Shown in pieces: positions 37,323-49,955 of a stretch of 64,000 nucleotides of DNA. This stretch comes from Siphonodentalium dalli (taxonomy: Eukaryota > Mollusca > Scaphopoda > Gadilida > Siphonodentaliidae). Made by a program: the position numbers and the translations under genes. The stretch covers positions 196,836,935 through 196,900,934 of the forward strand of contig CP136061.1 of NCBI GenBank assembly GCA_032622095.1. Reading direction: 5' to 3'. Numbering within the stretch: position 1 is the stretch's first letter; each line of letters starts with the position of its first letter. Under the pieces are notes generated by a model, which did no database searches, was not told the origin of the DNA, and was given only the letters and a program-made list of their open reading frames with translations.

Positions 37323-39756
37323 TTTTTTGAAATTGCGCTTCAGTTATCAGAATCGAGTAATTGCCCAAAAATAATGCTAACCATAGTCAACTATAGTATA
37401 AAATTGCCCGAAACCTGTTATTTATCAACATTTTGTTCCACGAAATTTTTCCCGGTTCGTCAAATATCTGACACAAAAAAGCCCTTGATTTTAAAGTTAT
37501 CCATCTTCATCCGCAATTTGGTCCGAGGCGGTCTTCTCGTCGACTCCAGTTAAAATTATGGGTGGGGGGGGGGGGCTGAAAAATTATTTATTTAAAAAAT
37601 CGATATCTGATCACTCTGAGCTTTGATGTGTGTGTTCCTCGACTCGAATCAACTATTTTTTACCACAAAAGCCAAGGAAATATTAATTTGCGAGCGTTAA
37701 TTCGGATTATTCATCTTTAAACAAGAAAACTTGACCCCCCATCATAGCATCTATTTATCGTTAAGGTGGTGACATTAAGATAGTCTATCATGACCATGTC
37801 TCCTCCGAAATATATAATATAATATAACTAGCCTTTATTATTTAAATATTGATAATATACATATTGAAATAGAATATACTATCCTATCCTATCTTAGATG
37901 CCTTCGGGATTGTGGGCGTTTCTGATCGAGTGCTGCTTATTATCCCACCGTTCTATTAATAGATTGGTATGCTTATTGATATGATGTGTTGTATAATTTT
38001 GATTGTTTTAATAAAACGGGATGAAGTTGAGCGCCTGCATGGATGTGCATCTGTGTTCCACTCCCAGACAAGGAAGACAAGAAAACCGTAGTCAGAAATG
38101 GTAACGAACGCCCTCATGATCATATTAGTAAGCATATCATTATATATAATATAACATATATTGGTTTCATGAACGCGCCACTTCAGAATTCCGTTAAATC
38201 AACTAATCTTTCAAATTATTACACCAACTGAAGGTTTCTCATTCACCACACCAGAAAGCCTCTAAATGCGGTCCAAAAATCTACTAATCGGATTAAATAC
38301 ACCCCGATACTTCACAATACGATATGTAATCTCCATTCCAACATCGGCATACTTCATCAGCAATGTTAGCTGTTATATTATGCATTGTGTTCCCGAAATA
38401 AAACTAACTATCGAAAGCAATTAACGCGGTCATAAAAGTTACACACTACAACAATGAGACATCCGCGAAAAACATCCGCTAATACATACATCCTGCACAA
38501 TGTATAACCGGTACGCAGTATAGCGAGTATGTTATTACAGAAAGCTCCTATTTTTTAATGAAAGTTTTATTCGTCAACATATGTTACTATTTGATTATTA
38601 TATATTATTAGACGATATATATCATACATGTATATACAATGTCGGGCATTGTTGATTAATCCTTTCTTATCGAAGTTGTTTCCGTTACCTATTTATCGTC
38701 ATTCCGCTTTTTTGATTAGTCGCAATATTTGGCGTATGTGATTAAAACAGTTTGTTTTATATTTACCGAAATTAAATTACATCTTCTGCAAATTATACTT
38801 GATGTCTCACTAATGACAAATGTTCTGCGAGCATCCCCATAGCTCCATGGACACTGCCAGATCAATCTGGCAGTATGCACCCATATGGCGTAATAATGTC
38901 CTTAATTTGGCTTCCACGCTCCCAATAATTTCCCCGACTAAGTTGCATCCATATGGAAATGAGTAAATAGCATGCGTTTAAACTTTAAAGGCACATGGTT
39001 ACGAACTTTTTTGTAATATTTACTGTTTTCTTCGAAGGATGAATGTTCTTTGTTAAGACGATATTTTTATTAGGGAGAACCTGGTAGAACTATAGTTTTA
39101 ACTTCAAATCTTCCTATGAATGGGTCCATATGTTCGATTTCATTATTTTATGCACACATACTATAGAGATAATATAGTTTTATAATGTCAACTCTGATTT
39201 GCATTCTTATTTAAGAGGTTGCACGCACTATACAACAAGACTGACTTACTTTGCGGACGATTTATCACACACAATAGTAAACTACGTAAAATGTCACGGG
39301 AACACTGTGTGTATAATAGGAGAATTTGTGTATTCACTGAGATAAAGAGCATTTGAAATCTATTCATAGACCAAGAGGGTGTTATTTAAAGTATACCTAG
39401 CCTTCCTTTATGTACACGCGCAGTTTAGTTGTACGGTTTTGTACAGAGCATAGTAGACCAGACTGTCCAGACAGATGAGTATTTTGCTGTATACCTACTA
39501 TACACAAAACTATATGACGTGCGCTTATCTGTGAACAAAAACATGTGTCAACCGCGGCAAAGGCGAAAAATTGTATATATCCAATTCATGCTGGCTGGGC
39601 CATATCTATTCACCCACCTATGACGTGAATTATGAATTAAAATAGCCTGATAAAATGTCTGCATATAATTATGTCATTGACACGTGTATACATACGCGAC
39701 GAAGACGTCATGTGATTGTGAGGTTTATGACTGTGTTATCAACGTGAGTTAACGGA
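37323..39756. other. Upstream flank of gene B
   Basis: AT-rich, with a G run at 37562-37575, a CTATC-type short repeat at 37878-37895 that may be a LINE 3' tail, and a small palindrome CTGCCAGATCAATCTGGCAG at about 38855. No gene seen. Confidence 0.5.
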
Positions 39757-39763
39757 TATAAGG
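39757..39763 (+). promoter_or_regulatory. TATA-like box of gene B
   Basis: TATAAGG lies 75 bases before the gene B start codon, which would put transcription start near 39787 and give a 5' UTR of about 50 bases. An upstream ATG (39771) with a short frame would then lie outside the mRNA. Inference from sequence alone. Confidence 0.3.
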
Positions 39764-39837
39764 AAAGAACATGGACCATATTAACTTATTCGATATCTTT
39801 ACCTCCGTGTGATAACAGTGTCTGTTCAAAGCAAGCG

Positions 39838-39898
39838 ATGGATAAAGGGTGGTTGTTGTATTCCTTGTTATTTGTCTTGACGTTCAGCGTTTTATATG
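39838..39898 (+). CDS. Gene B exon 1: signal peptide
   Basis: ATG at 39838 with purine at -3 and G at +4 opens a frame reading MDKGWLLYSLLFVLTFSVLY: a charged N-region, then about 15 hydrophobic residues, a typical signal peptide. It ends in G|GTGAGT at 39899, a strong donor in phase 1, the phase used by every other exon of the two TSR genes here. This makes it the likely first coding exon of a secreted or surface protein whose later exons lie at 48-64 kb. Assignment to the same gene rests on strand, phase and order; no transcript was seen. Confidence 0.65.
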
Positions 39899-40005
39899 GT
39901 GAGTTACGTCATGGTTGATGGATAGATCTCATATTATTCAAGCTAGATTTCTGGCTTGCACTGTGATGAGGTACACGAAGTCATCGATACCCACATTGAA
40001 CTAAC

Positions 40006-40240
40006 TTAACCCTTTCACGACGGGAGCTTCGCTGGTGCAGCATTAATGACCATATGCCAGTGCATTCACTTATGTATGCGAGTCTCCAATAGGGAGTCTC
40101 ACATATATACGAAAATGCACTGGCTTACAATGTTAAGGTAAACATTGATAGGCCAACGCATTCTCTTATATATGCAAGGCTCTCTATGCATTGGCACATG
40201 GTTTTCGCAAACTCCAGGAAGGTCCATCATGGAGGGTTAA
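40006..40240. mobile_element. TTAA-flanked palindromic element, small
   Basis: TTAACCC at both ends inverted (40006-40012 and 40234-40240), with weak similarity further in. The interior has the CATTCTCTTATATATGC words of the 31.4 kb family in degenerate form, so it is a relative with different ends (TTAACCCTTTCACGACGG). Confidence 0.7.
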
Positions 40241-40776
40241 GGTACATCTATTACCACACCCCTTCAAATTTATTCCTGGACTATATTTTCATCAGGTATC
40301 TTCCAATTAAAATTTAACCCCTATAGATGACGACCATCTGTAATGTGTGTGATGTCGTGGATTTGAACAAGTTGTGATCCTCAGAAGGACAGAGTATACT
40401 GTGATAACGTCCGGTGAGGGGTGACATTTAGAAACGAGCATCGAAAATGCACACATGAAGTCACCGACCATTTATCCAATCAAGGAACAAACTTTCAGCA
40501 ATCCATTTGGACCTTTTTGTTGTTGTGGATATGTATGCTGTGGCCTAGTGTTCTTTCTGCCAATCAAACCAACCGCGCGAACAAGCGGAATGTATATACT
40601 AATGTTAATAGCGATACAAGTTTACCAGTGGTATACACGCATTTGATTACATATAAGTATCAACGAGTCAGCGATTATTGTTTACAAACAAATGTGATAG
40701 TGTCACTTTTGTGAGCACATATCTATACATGGACATAATATACATATAGGATTCATTAGAATACCGATACACGCTA

Positions 40777-43253
40777 TCTATATCTATATTTGCGAATGTC
40801 TGTTTGTCTATATATATAAATTCACAGGGGACCATCTAGATGGCACCAAAGGGGTATAATAGGGGTAAAGTTTTACGAGAAAGATAATGGTGCGGGTTAG
40901 AATGTTCTAAAGTGACGCCGTTGTTGTCAGGGGCAGAACAAGGGGAGGGGCAGAAATATTTTTTGTCGCCGATTGCCACGAAACTTATATATAATCATTC
41001 CCATGATATGAGGCATCTAATGGTGTGGTTTATATATGTCAAAAGTGCCACCGTTCGCGTCAGGGATGCACGGACGGGGAGAGGGGACCAAAATTGATAA
41101 AAACTAATTTTAGCGCCGATTTCCACCAAATTGATATATATTCTTTTCCATGATACAAGGAATCTTATTATGTAATTTAAAGACGCCAAATTGCTGTAGT
41201 TTGGATGAAAAATTGTGGGGGGGGGGCACTAAATTTAATAAGAATGGATTCAGTCGCCGATTGCCACCACACTTATACAATATCATCCCCATGATATATG
41301 AGGAGTCTAATGGTGTGGCTTAAATCTGTCAAAAGTTAGGGGTGCACTGAAAGGCATAGGGCACCAAAATTGATACGCAATATTTTTAGCGCCAATTTAC
41401 ACCAAAGTGATACACATTCTTATCCATTACACGAGGAGTCCAATCGTATGATTTACAGACGCCATATTGGTGCTGTTTGGGTGATATATGGGGGTGGGGT
41501 GGACACTAAATTTTATCAAAATTTGTTTAGTCGCCAATTAGCTTATAAATAATCATCTCCATGATATCAGGAGTCTAATAGTGTAGTTTAAGGATGTCAC
41601 AAGTGAGGCCAATCGAGTCAGGGATGAATAGAAGGTGAGAGGGAGACAAAAAAGATAAACAGTATATTTAGCGCCGATTTCCGTTCCACCAGATTGATAC
41701 ATATTCTTCTCCGTGAAACGAGGAATCTAATCGTGTTGTTTAGATACGCCAAATTGGTGGCGTATTGGCGAGAGATATGTGGGCCCTAAATTTGATGTAC
41801 ATGTATACTCGCCAATTTTCACCAGTTGTACATATATATGCATTTCCATAATGAGTCTAAGTGTGTGGTTTAATGATGACAAAAGTGGCACCGCTTCAGT
41901 CTGAAATAGGACAGGGGGGTCACCAAAACTGATACAAAAAATATGGTTAGTGCCAATTACCATCAAATTCATACACCTTCTTCTCAAATGATACGAGCAA
42001 TCAACTCGTCCGTGTTAAAGGCACGTGCGGCCTTAATTGTCGAAATATTCATATTTGTTCCAAACACCGTAAACAGAAAAACATTAAAACGCGTACAGTT
42101 CCGTTCATATATACCATGACCATCGCGTAAACAGCATGTTATCATACGGACCTACTATATTTTATCTAAGCAAGAGCCTGATTGTGTTACAGAAGACAGC
42201 ACAATGCTACTGGCTAATCACACACAAATGGCATAAACGCTTTTTATTAGTTCCATATCAGGTATTCACCAACAAAGAACGCTCTTTATGTTTACCATCA
42301 TAATATAAACAAACACCAGAAAAGTAACTTTTTACGCTTTTGTTTACATAACAATGGTAAAACATATGACCGTAACATACTGTTTATGCGATATTTCTTA
42401 TTTGTATACGGACAAAGTATATCTACATTTTGATGTTCTTTCTGTTTGTGGCGGTTTTTGACAGGTGGAGATATTTTCACAGGATACCCACCGCCAAGGC
42501 CAACCGTGTCTTTAAAACGTACAATGAGCTAGCAATCTTGATACATAGAAGTAATCATTAAACGTATATTTATCATTTTATTTAAGAAATACACATATTC
42601 TTGCAAACTGGGAGAACTCGAACCATCATAGGATTGCATATTATAATGGATCATGTATATATTATAAAACAATTGAGTCTGTTCCATTCAATATAGTTCC
42701 CACAATTTTTTTTTACAATAAACCACTCATGTAGCTGATATACGTACATAGCAATATTTCTTTTAAACTAAGAATATTTCGCCAATAGCGCCATGAACAG
42801 AGGAGCACCTGGACAAGTTTTTAAACAACTGTATCTTCATGGAGATATGATAGCCAGGTGCCCTCAAACTCTTAGTCTAACCCACTAGATTGATTTTTTT
42901 TATACATCTCTATATATGTAAAACCTAATTGTCGTCTTTTATTTTTGCGAACTAATATGTTTATGATGTTCATGTTTCATGTCATAACGTCTGACGTACA
43001 CGGAGATGTAAATTAATAAATACTTCTTTATTGGTGGAACGGGTTAATCGCGATAAACAAAATGACAATCTACAATGTGAGCCACTACTTGTATTCCATG
43101 TTTAAGAATCATGTTTTGTTATGCTATTTGGATATACAATTCATAAGAATATGTGTAACACTTTGAGTAAGAGTATCCTCTAATCCCACCAAATATCCAC
43201 AGCATGCAGAGGGTTTTAACTTTAACATGGGCAACGCCGGGTAACCCTGCTAG
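40777..43253 (+). mobile_element. Helitron-like element A
   Basis: Starts TCTATATCTATATTTGCG after an A and ends GCCGGGTAACCCTG-CTAG before a T, the A|TC...CTAG|T pattern of Helitrons. The front half is a tandem array of alternating half-units of ~145-160 bp (GTCGCCGATTGCCACCAAA... and GCGCCGATTTCCACCAAA...), six or more copies. No Rep/helicase, so non-autonomous. A TTAA foldback (42015-42515) is nested in it. Element B (52151-54969) shares ends and interior. Confidence 0.85.
42015..42515. mobile_element. TTAAAGGCACG foldback element (copy 2), nested in Helitron A
   Basis: TTAA at 42015-42018 and 42512-42515, with ends TTAAAGGCACGTGCGGCC and an inverted diverged match. The arms share AAACAGAAA, GTTTATGCGATAT-like and ATAACATGCTGTTTA-like segments with copy 1. 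Helitron B lacks it at the matching place, so it inserted after the two Helitrons separated. Confidence 0.82.
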
Positions 43254-43261
43254 TAGCTAAT

Positions 43262-43440
43262 ATGAACATGATAGGATAGGATAGAATATTTTATTTCCAA
43301 TACACATATATATTACATAATAATGATGAAAATTATGGATAATTCTGTCGTATATTGTGGGGCATGGCATAGTCTGGCAAGACTGTCTTCCTGCCATGCA
43401 TGCCCAGTATGGTGTATATAGAAATGAATAACAATAGTAA
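43262..43440 (-). mobile_element. LINE 3' fragment with TATCC repeat
   Basis: On the - strand the sequence ends in repeated CTATC just beside the 3' end of Helitron A, after an A-rich AATAAAATATT stretch, in the style of the LINE tail at 14421. Only the untranslated part is present. Confidence 0.5.
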
Positions 43441-44904
43441 GATGGCCTCGTGTGAGCCGTGCACAGATTGTGTATATGTAATTTATGAGTTTAGCGCTTA
43501 ATTTAAGGGTGTGTGGAAATGGATACTACCGAGGGCTATTCAATATCATGTATATGGTTCAAATGCAGATGATTGGGTAGTATTTTTGGTGGATGAGGGT
43601 ACAGAGACTACTGATTCGTATTGGTTGGCGTTGAAACCGTTATATGTACACTTAACGGCATACGATCTGGGGGACAGTCTGGTCATTCTCGATTGTTTGG
43701 ATTTGATATTGTTGATATTATTGATAAGATAGCGAAAGGTACTTACTATAATTTCACGATTATATAGCGATTGATATTCAGGCAGGGTTAATGGACGGGC
43801 TGCTAGACATTCGTAAACTAGATGCCCCAGTCGCGAGTCCATATGCATTAACCGACTTAAAACAGAGTTTCATAATATACAAGGAGAAAGTACATTTATA
43901 CACACGAAACATTCCGATTAATGAGACGTTTACGAACTTTTTTTCTGGAGACAAAAATAATCCTCAACTGACAGCAAAACCACACCCCTTGACCCGACTC
44001 GTGTGAGTGGGAATTACATGTCGATTTTGCCGTGAACAAAATAGACACAATACCAAGCGGTACACCTTTGTCAGTAAATAAAAGTTGATGTACGCAAATT
44101 TGATAAATTATTTGTTTTGTGCTGTACATTGTATAGTATTTACACGTAATATATACTGTTGATGCAATTACATGTATCTATATGTTGGGCACGTATGCAT
44201 TTTAGAACATTTTTGACTCAATATCAATGTTGTTTCCAGAAGAACAGTAACACTATTAGTGGAGTCTCGAATATATTATATCCCCCTGGTATGCCTTATA
44301 CTGACTATGGACATGGGGTTCATAAGTACTATGCAGATGTGTGTTAACGTGGACGTGTGCAAGAAGTGAACTATTTCTCTGATATATAGAGGTCCCCTTT
44401 GGAGCTCGTTGTGCATACATTGGGAGATATGACCATTCTAGATTTTACGAATGTCGAATTGTGGTGTAGATATATGGTATAGAGCATGATATAAAGCGCA
44501 CATTCGGAGAAATATAAGGTCCAGGTAAAACAAAGGAGCTGGGTTTTAAATCGCAGTTAGGATATCTTAACATGATAGGTTGGGGCTATATAGGATTATT
44601 GACGAAATGACTGAGATATATGAAGAAGTGTTTTAAAGAGCAATCGCTATAAAATTTTGTAAGTATTAGGTGACGCTATCGTATGTTTACGTTATCGGTG
44701 TGGGATCCGTCTCGGTTCGTGACTTTTGACCGAATACTGATAATCTCTGAGGCCCAGTTATCTGGTCTAAAATTTTAATAATTACGATAAAATGAAAACT
44801 GGTTGTGGATTGGAAATGTCGCAAAGTAGAACGTATCCTGTATATAATGTTGTCGCAATCAATAACCATTATCGCCACGCCGATCTCTCACATTTATAGT
44901 TATA

Positions 44905-45631
44905 CTAGAAGGTGACCCGACTTCGTCCGGGCTTTGACCTTGAATTGTCCACTTTGAAGGTCAAGGTCAAGTGGGGTCACGATTTGACCAGTCCAAAACA
45001 TTGCCCGGACAAAAGTACCCGACAAACGTGCCCGTCGTAATCCATCCGCTTTTACCCGATTTGACCTCGAATTGATCATTTTGAAGGTCAGGTCGGGGTC
45101 ACGACTCCACCCGTCCAATACACCAGTGGACAAAAGTAACCCTACGTATCAAATTTCGTCGAAATCCCATCAAAATTGGCGATTTGACCTTGAATTGACC
45201 CGATTTCAAGGTCGAGGTCACGTCGCACGGGTAAATGAATATGCTTATGAGACTCCCCATACGAAAGTACCCCCACATACCAAGTTTCATCGAAATCCCG
45301 TGATATTCGGGCGTTTGACCTTGAAATGACCCGATTTCAAGGTCATGGTTACGTCGCACGGGAAAATTAATAGGCCTATGCCACTCCCCGGCCGAAGGTA
45401 TCCCCATATACCAAGTTTCATCGAAATCCCGTGATATTCGGGCGTTTGACCTTGAAATGACCCGATTTCAAGGTCAATGTCACGTCACACGGACAAATTA
45501 ATAGGCCCATGCAACCCCCGGCCGAAAATACCCCCACATACGAAGTTTCATCAAAATCGGCTCGGCCGTTTTCGAGTTCATCGCGAACACGCACACCACA
45601 CACAGACAGATCTTCCAAAATATATAATAGA
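44905..45631 (-). mobile_element. Helitron-like element C, - strand
   Basis: Read on the - strand it starts TCTATTATATATTTTGG...CTGTCTGTG and ends CCCGGACGAAGTCGGG, 12 bases, then CTAG before T. The interior is four or five diverged copies of a ~105-bp unit with AAGGTCAAGGTCA-type and TTCATCGAAATCCCG words. Same family as 24590-25087. No gene. Confidence 0.85.
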
Positions 45632-45642
45632 CTAGCAGGTTA

Positions 45643-46025
45643 GCTGAATAGGTCACTCTCACCGGTTTTCTGTGATAAAGTTACCCAGGTTCCTAATTTT
45701 GTGATAAAGTTACCCAGGTTGGTGAGAATTGTGATTAAGTTACCCAGGTTAAGCAAATCTCACAATATCAACTCGATTTAAAAGTGACAGAGGGAAATAT
45801 TATTCAGTTATGGCAAGTAATAGCCCTTATCAAGCATAAATTAAGACATATTAGTACTGTAGTTCGTCATTTTAATCACAAAAATCAATAATTTGTTGCT
45901 AAACATGAACTATTATTAACCTGGGTAACTTTATCACATTCTTCTCCAACCTGGGTAACTTTATCACAATTTCAGGAACCTGGGTAAATGTATCACAGAA
46001 AACCGGTGAGAGTGACCTATTCAGC
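45643..46025. mobile_element. Foldback element with three iterated motifs in each arm
   Basis: Outer inverted ends GCTGAATAGGTCACTCTC (45643 and, inverted, ending at 46025). Each arm then carries three copies of GTGATAAAGTTACCCAGG (45672, 45701, 45731; inverted at 45918, 45948, 45977), spaced 29-31 bp. The middle is AT-rich with no coding frame. Confidence 0.92.
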
Positions 46026-46527
46026 GCCACTGGCGTGGTTGGTCAGAAACATGACATTTAATATTTAATATTTTTATTTTTTGTTGTTGAATTTTTTGTT
46101 TTTCAATGAGGTAATTGTGCCTTTTTCTGGCGGAAAAATTGACCCGATGAAATCCCCCCCCTTCTTAGGAACGACAGACAACGCATTCTTTGATTTTCAA
46201 TGAGTTAATTCATGGTACCGTCCTAAACTTCCCCGTTCCTAGGAACGACAGACTTTTTAATCAAGAGAAATTATGACACCCGTCCCTAAAAGAGCTACGA
46301 TTTTTTTAACCTGCCCGTGGCCATTGAGCAGCCCCTGACAGATGTTGTCCACCATTACGATATGGTCAATAGTCCCCGAAAAGAGCGGCCAGTCAATTAA
46401 CCCCGCCGTGAACCCCATCACCAACGCGACGTAATTTTGTTTGGTATCATGTGTTGCGTTCTAAAAATAGGTCGATTACAGTGGATTCGTTCATGACGAA
46501 ATATGAGTGCGACAGAGAATATTGTTT

Positions 46528-46722
46528 GATCTAAAACAACTCGAACGAATGGCAGTCTAGCTATTCACAAAGAATTGTAAATCAACTGCGTCTGTTCCCG
46601 TATATCTCTGTTGCTTTGAATTGTAGATCTAAAACAACTCGAACGAATGGCAGTCTAGCTATTCACAAAGAATTGTAAATCAACTGCGTCTGTTCCCGTA
46701 TATCTCTGCTGCGTTGAATTGT
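46528..46722. repeat. 98-bp tandem duplication
   Basis: GATCTAAAACAACTCGAACG starts at 46528 and again at 46626; the two copies are almost identical through GTTGAATTGTA. Confidence 0.95.
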
Positions 46723-47348
46723 AAACAAACGCTCTTTTATAGCGATGCGTCAAAAACAAACGCTCATTAAATTATCACTTGATTAACCACCGCAGTGCCG
46801 TTTTTTTGTGACTGAGAGTGGAGAACTGGTGGTCTGAGCTTCTCAAAAACGCCGCGACGACGATTCCCGTCGTTTTTTACCCTTAGATGGGAACTCAATC
46901 GAGCCAGCCATTTTAGAGTCTATAGAGGACACATATATTTATATATTTATATATATACGGAGTTCTAAAAATATATAGTAGAGAGATAAACTTTACTAGT
47001 TTTCGACTGATGAGGCCAAATAGGCCTATAAATAATTTCTAACGGTCTCCTGGATCAAATTCTCAGACCATCAACTTCGGAGGCGGAACATTTTTGGATA
47101 ACACTCGAAACTTTGAGCAGTGACACAATGTATCTGGGACGCTTTAATTTCCATGACAAATTGGTTATACCCCAAATATGTGGGTATTTGAAATAAAATG
47201 ACATAAATTGACCGACATTTCTACAATAACCCACGAGAACATAATTGATTAAGCCTAGCTTATATTTATTTTCGGGTCTCACAGCCACAACACCAATAGA
47301 ACAAACACGACAAGAATCAACTTCAGAGAAAAATTGAAACGCACGCCA

Positions 47349-47865
47349 ATTGGCTGCGGACACACGTATCACAGTAGCGATGGCATAGTAGGTGTGACAA
47401 TTAATTATGGTACAATTTTGGTGACAATTGGTCGTCATATTCCTGTGCTATAGCGAAACATGTCGCCCGCCGCACATTCACACAATGAGTCTTTTCCAAG
47501 CTCTATCAGGGTCGAGATCGACATCTCAATGATTTATCAAACCGAATGTCTTGTCGCTGTTGATCGTTACTCAACACGCAATGTTATATTTTTAATGCTA
47601 ACGCACAAGACAATTCTGGACGATCGGTCGTGCAATTTTATGTATCGTAGAGAATACAACGTGGCTAAACGCAATGAGTAGAGATCAACCTTGATGAACC
47701 TCAATGGGTTAATTGGTCAATCGACTCACTGTACGAATATGCGGCGTGCGACACGACTCCCTATGGCATATAAATTATGTTGACCAATTGTCACCAAACT
47801 CTACCATAATTAATTGTCACACCTACTATGCCATCGCTACTGTGGTACGTGTGTCCGCAGCCAAT
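47349..47865. mobile_element. Foldback with 85-bp arms
   Basis: 47349-47433 (ATTGGCTGCGGACACACG...) and 47780-47865 are inverted copies at about 90% identity, enclosing ~350 bp. A frame inside (47460-47681) has no recognisable features. Likely a non-autonomous DNA element. Confidence 0.82.
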
Positions 47866-48293
47866 ACTAATCCCTAATGTGGAATGAATGCACATTTTTA
47901 TTTTTGGTTTAATCAGGTTTAATAGGGATATTTTGAAAGTCAGTATATATGGCCATAACCATCACATGCATGAATGGACTTTTATGTGTGATATCATTAT
48001 ATTCTAATACCGTAATACGAACATGTTACAAATGGTAGTTGTTCAGTGGAAATAATGTTCGACATCTTTATGACAAAATATTTCATGTACTGAATATTCA
48101 GACATCCTTATCAATCCAAGTGCAGTTTCAGCTACAATGTACATATATAGGCTCCATCACATGGACGCCCAATCTACGCGTCAAATAGTCACGCATCTAA
48201 CAACTGAATCTCTCTGTTATATAACATAATGCTCAAATGCAAAGGTAACTATTATTGATATGTACAGTATAATTATATATATTTACTTTTCAG

Positions 48294-48461
48294 AGCATAT
48301 CCGGAATAGAGGTGTAAATGCCAGAGGAAGCTCCCGGTCCTCCCGGTCCTCTCGGTCCTCCTTTCGGTCCTCGTCCTTCCGGACCACGCGGATTATTCGA
48401 TCAGTCCCGCTAGTTCGGTCCACTCGCTTTGTTCGGACTTCCCGGTTAATCCGGGTGTCAA
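48294..48461 (+). CDS. Gene B exon: Arg/Ser-rich, three-residue periodic
   Basis: A 168-nt stretch with a good acceptor (TTTACTTTTCAG ending at 48293) and donor (A|GTAAGT at 48462), open in phase 1-1 like the TSR exons. The 56 residues include 15 Arg and 15 Ser and one acidic residue. Arg falls every third position over long runs (GSSRSSRSSRSSF, then RxxR repeated to the end), reflecting a 9-bp DNA repeat around CGGTCCTCC. Placed between the signal peptide and the first TSR it would be a basic N-terminal segment of the secreted protein, with many RxxR-type basic sites. Another frame reads briefly Gly-Pro-x but has stops. It may instead be a repeat that happens to be open. Confidence 0.5.
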
Positions 48462-49592
48462 GTAAGTACATACATGTCAAGTAGGCGTTTAAATTGAAAA
48501 CATCCACCTTCTCCCGCAAAATCAGACTATTATATTATTCAAGGTGTGACGGAATATCATGGCCAAAAGTAGAACATCTATATATATTTGTGTTGATATA
48601 CTGTACAACAATACGTGTGAATGTGCCACACGAAATAGGCCTTATTTAATGCTGGTTATAGTATAACACGCTTCATATATAATTGACTCGTCTCTCATTA
48701 CGAAATTGCTGAACTGTGTTGCACGGATTTCGTTTGGAAATAGAACATAGCTGTCTGACTGATTGGATAATATTTCCCCGCCTCGGAGACTGAGAAATGT
48801 ATGTCATGCATGACGGGCGGAGTTACTAGAAGTTTTTAAATCTAAACATCCTTATGTCAGATCAAATCTAGTACATATACACGCAATTTATCGTTCTTGT
48901 CACATTAAAAATTAAATGCTTACGTATACGCTGGTAAATATGTGGTTCGGTTCCTGAATTTGATCACATCAAAGGGCAGACAACGATTGCTATGTCGTAA
49001 TTTAAATTGAACGATGATTAATAATGGCCTTTCATATTTAACACACCTACATGTAAATTACTAATTCTTATAAAATAAAAAAAATAAATATATATAGATA
49101 CATTTGCATAAAGTCGACACAAATTCGAGGTGCAGAAAATAAACATATTTCAAAAATCGAAATCTAATAGCTCTGAGCTTTGAAGGGTAGATTCCTCGAC
49201 TCAACTCAAATAGATGTATATTCTCTCCAAACGCCGAAGAAATAGTAATTTAGGGGCGTTAAATGTGACAGGGAATCACTAAAATAATGTGCAGTGATTA
49301 CTCTATATACGCAATGCATATATACGGCATATACCGCGTTCTACTCTACGCTATGCATGTATACGGCATATACCGCGTTCTACTATACACAATGCATGTA
49401 AACGGCATATACCATGTTCTACTCTACGCAATGCATGTATACGGCATATACCGCGTTCTACTATACACAATGCATGTATACGGCATATACCACGTTCTAA
49501 TCTACGCAATGCATGTATGCGGCATACCGCGTTCTACTCTACGCAATGCATATATACGGCAATATACCGCGTTCTACTCTACGCAATGCATC

Positions 49593-49847
49593 TTTATTAC
49601 AAGCTTGTTCCTAGAAATACAGTGTTATTGCTGTTCCATATTTACATATCCGTATGGAACATACGTTTCATACGCATATCTTTGACGTAAAATGACGTAC
49701 ATGACGTTCGCCTCAACCATGAAACTGGAAATATTTAAATAAAAGAATCATCACACATAACAAACACGCCCTGTATTATGAGCATAAATGAACCTTTAAT
49801 CCTGTATTTTTAATGCACGGATTCTAGGACGCGAAGCATGTAATAAA
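49593..49847 (-). mobile_element. Short inverted-repeat element TTTATTACA (copy 1)
   Basis: Ends TTTATTACAAGCTTGTTCCTAG and, inverted, CTAGGACGCGAAGCATGTAATAAA (quoted ends are TTTATTACAAGCTT and AAGCATGTAATAAA). The interior matches 59321-59584 in opposite orientation, including GACGTTCGCCTCAACCATGA and CGTATGGAAC. A hairpin follows directly at its right end, as in copy 2. Confidence 0.85.
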
Positions 49848-49955
49848 CACAGAACGACACGATGTGTAAATGGGTTTGTCGAGGCACAAGCGCCTCTTGT
49901 TCTATCCTTCCGCGACAGCACTCGTACCCATTTACACATCGTGTGTCGTTCTGTG
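49848..49955. repeat. Hairpin next to element copy 1
   Basis: CACAGAACGACACGATGTGT begins a 27-bp arm whose complement ends at 49955. It is a shorter form of the hairpin at 59165-59320. Confidence 0.9.

Larger units (their letters stand above)
39899..48293 (+). other. Intron 1 of gene B (inferred), filled with mobile elements
   Basis: Holds a TTAA element, two Helitrons, a nested foldback, a 375-bp iterated foldback, a 98-bp duplication and a 47-kb foldback, listed separately. Between 43440 and 44904 and between 46025 and 47348 I see no exon that fits phase 1 and no further element. Confidence 0.5.

Noticed and set aside
37183-37368. Poly-Leu frame on the - strand
   Set aside because: Antisense reading of the CAA microsatellite.
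48318-48412. Collagen-like Gly-Pro-x frame
   Set aside because: Flanked by stops, not compatible with the splice phase; the Arg/Ser frame fits both splice sites.
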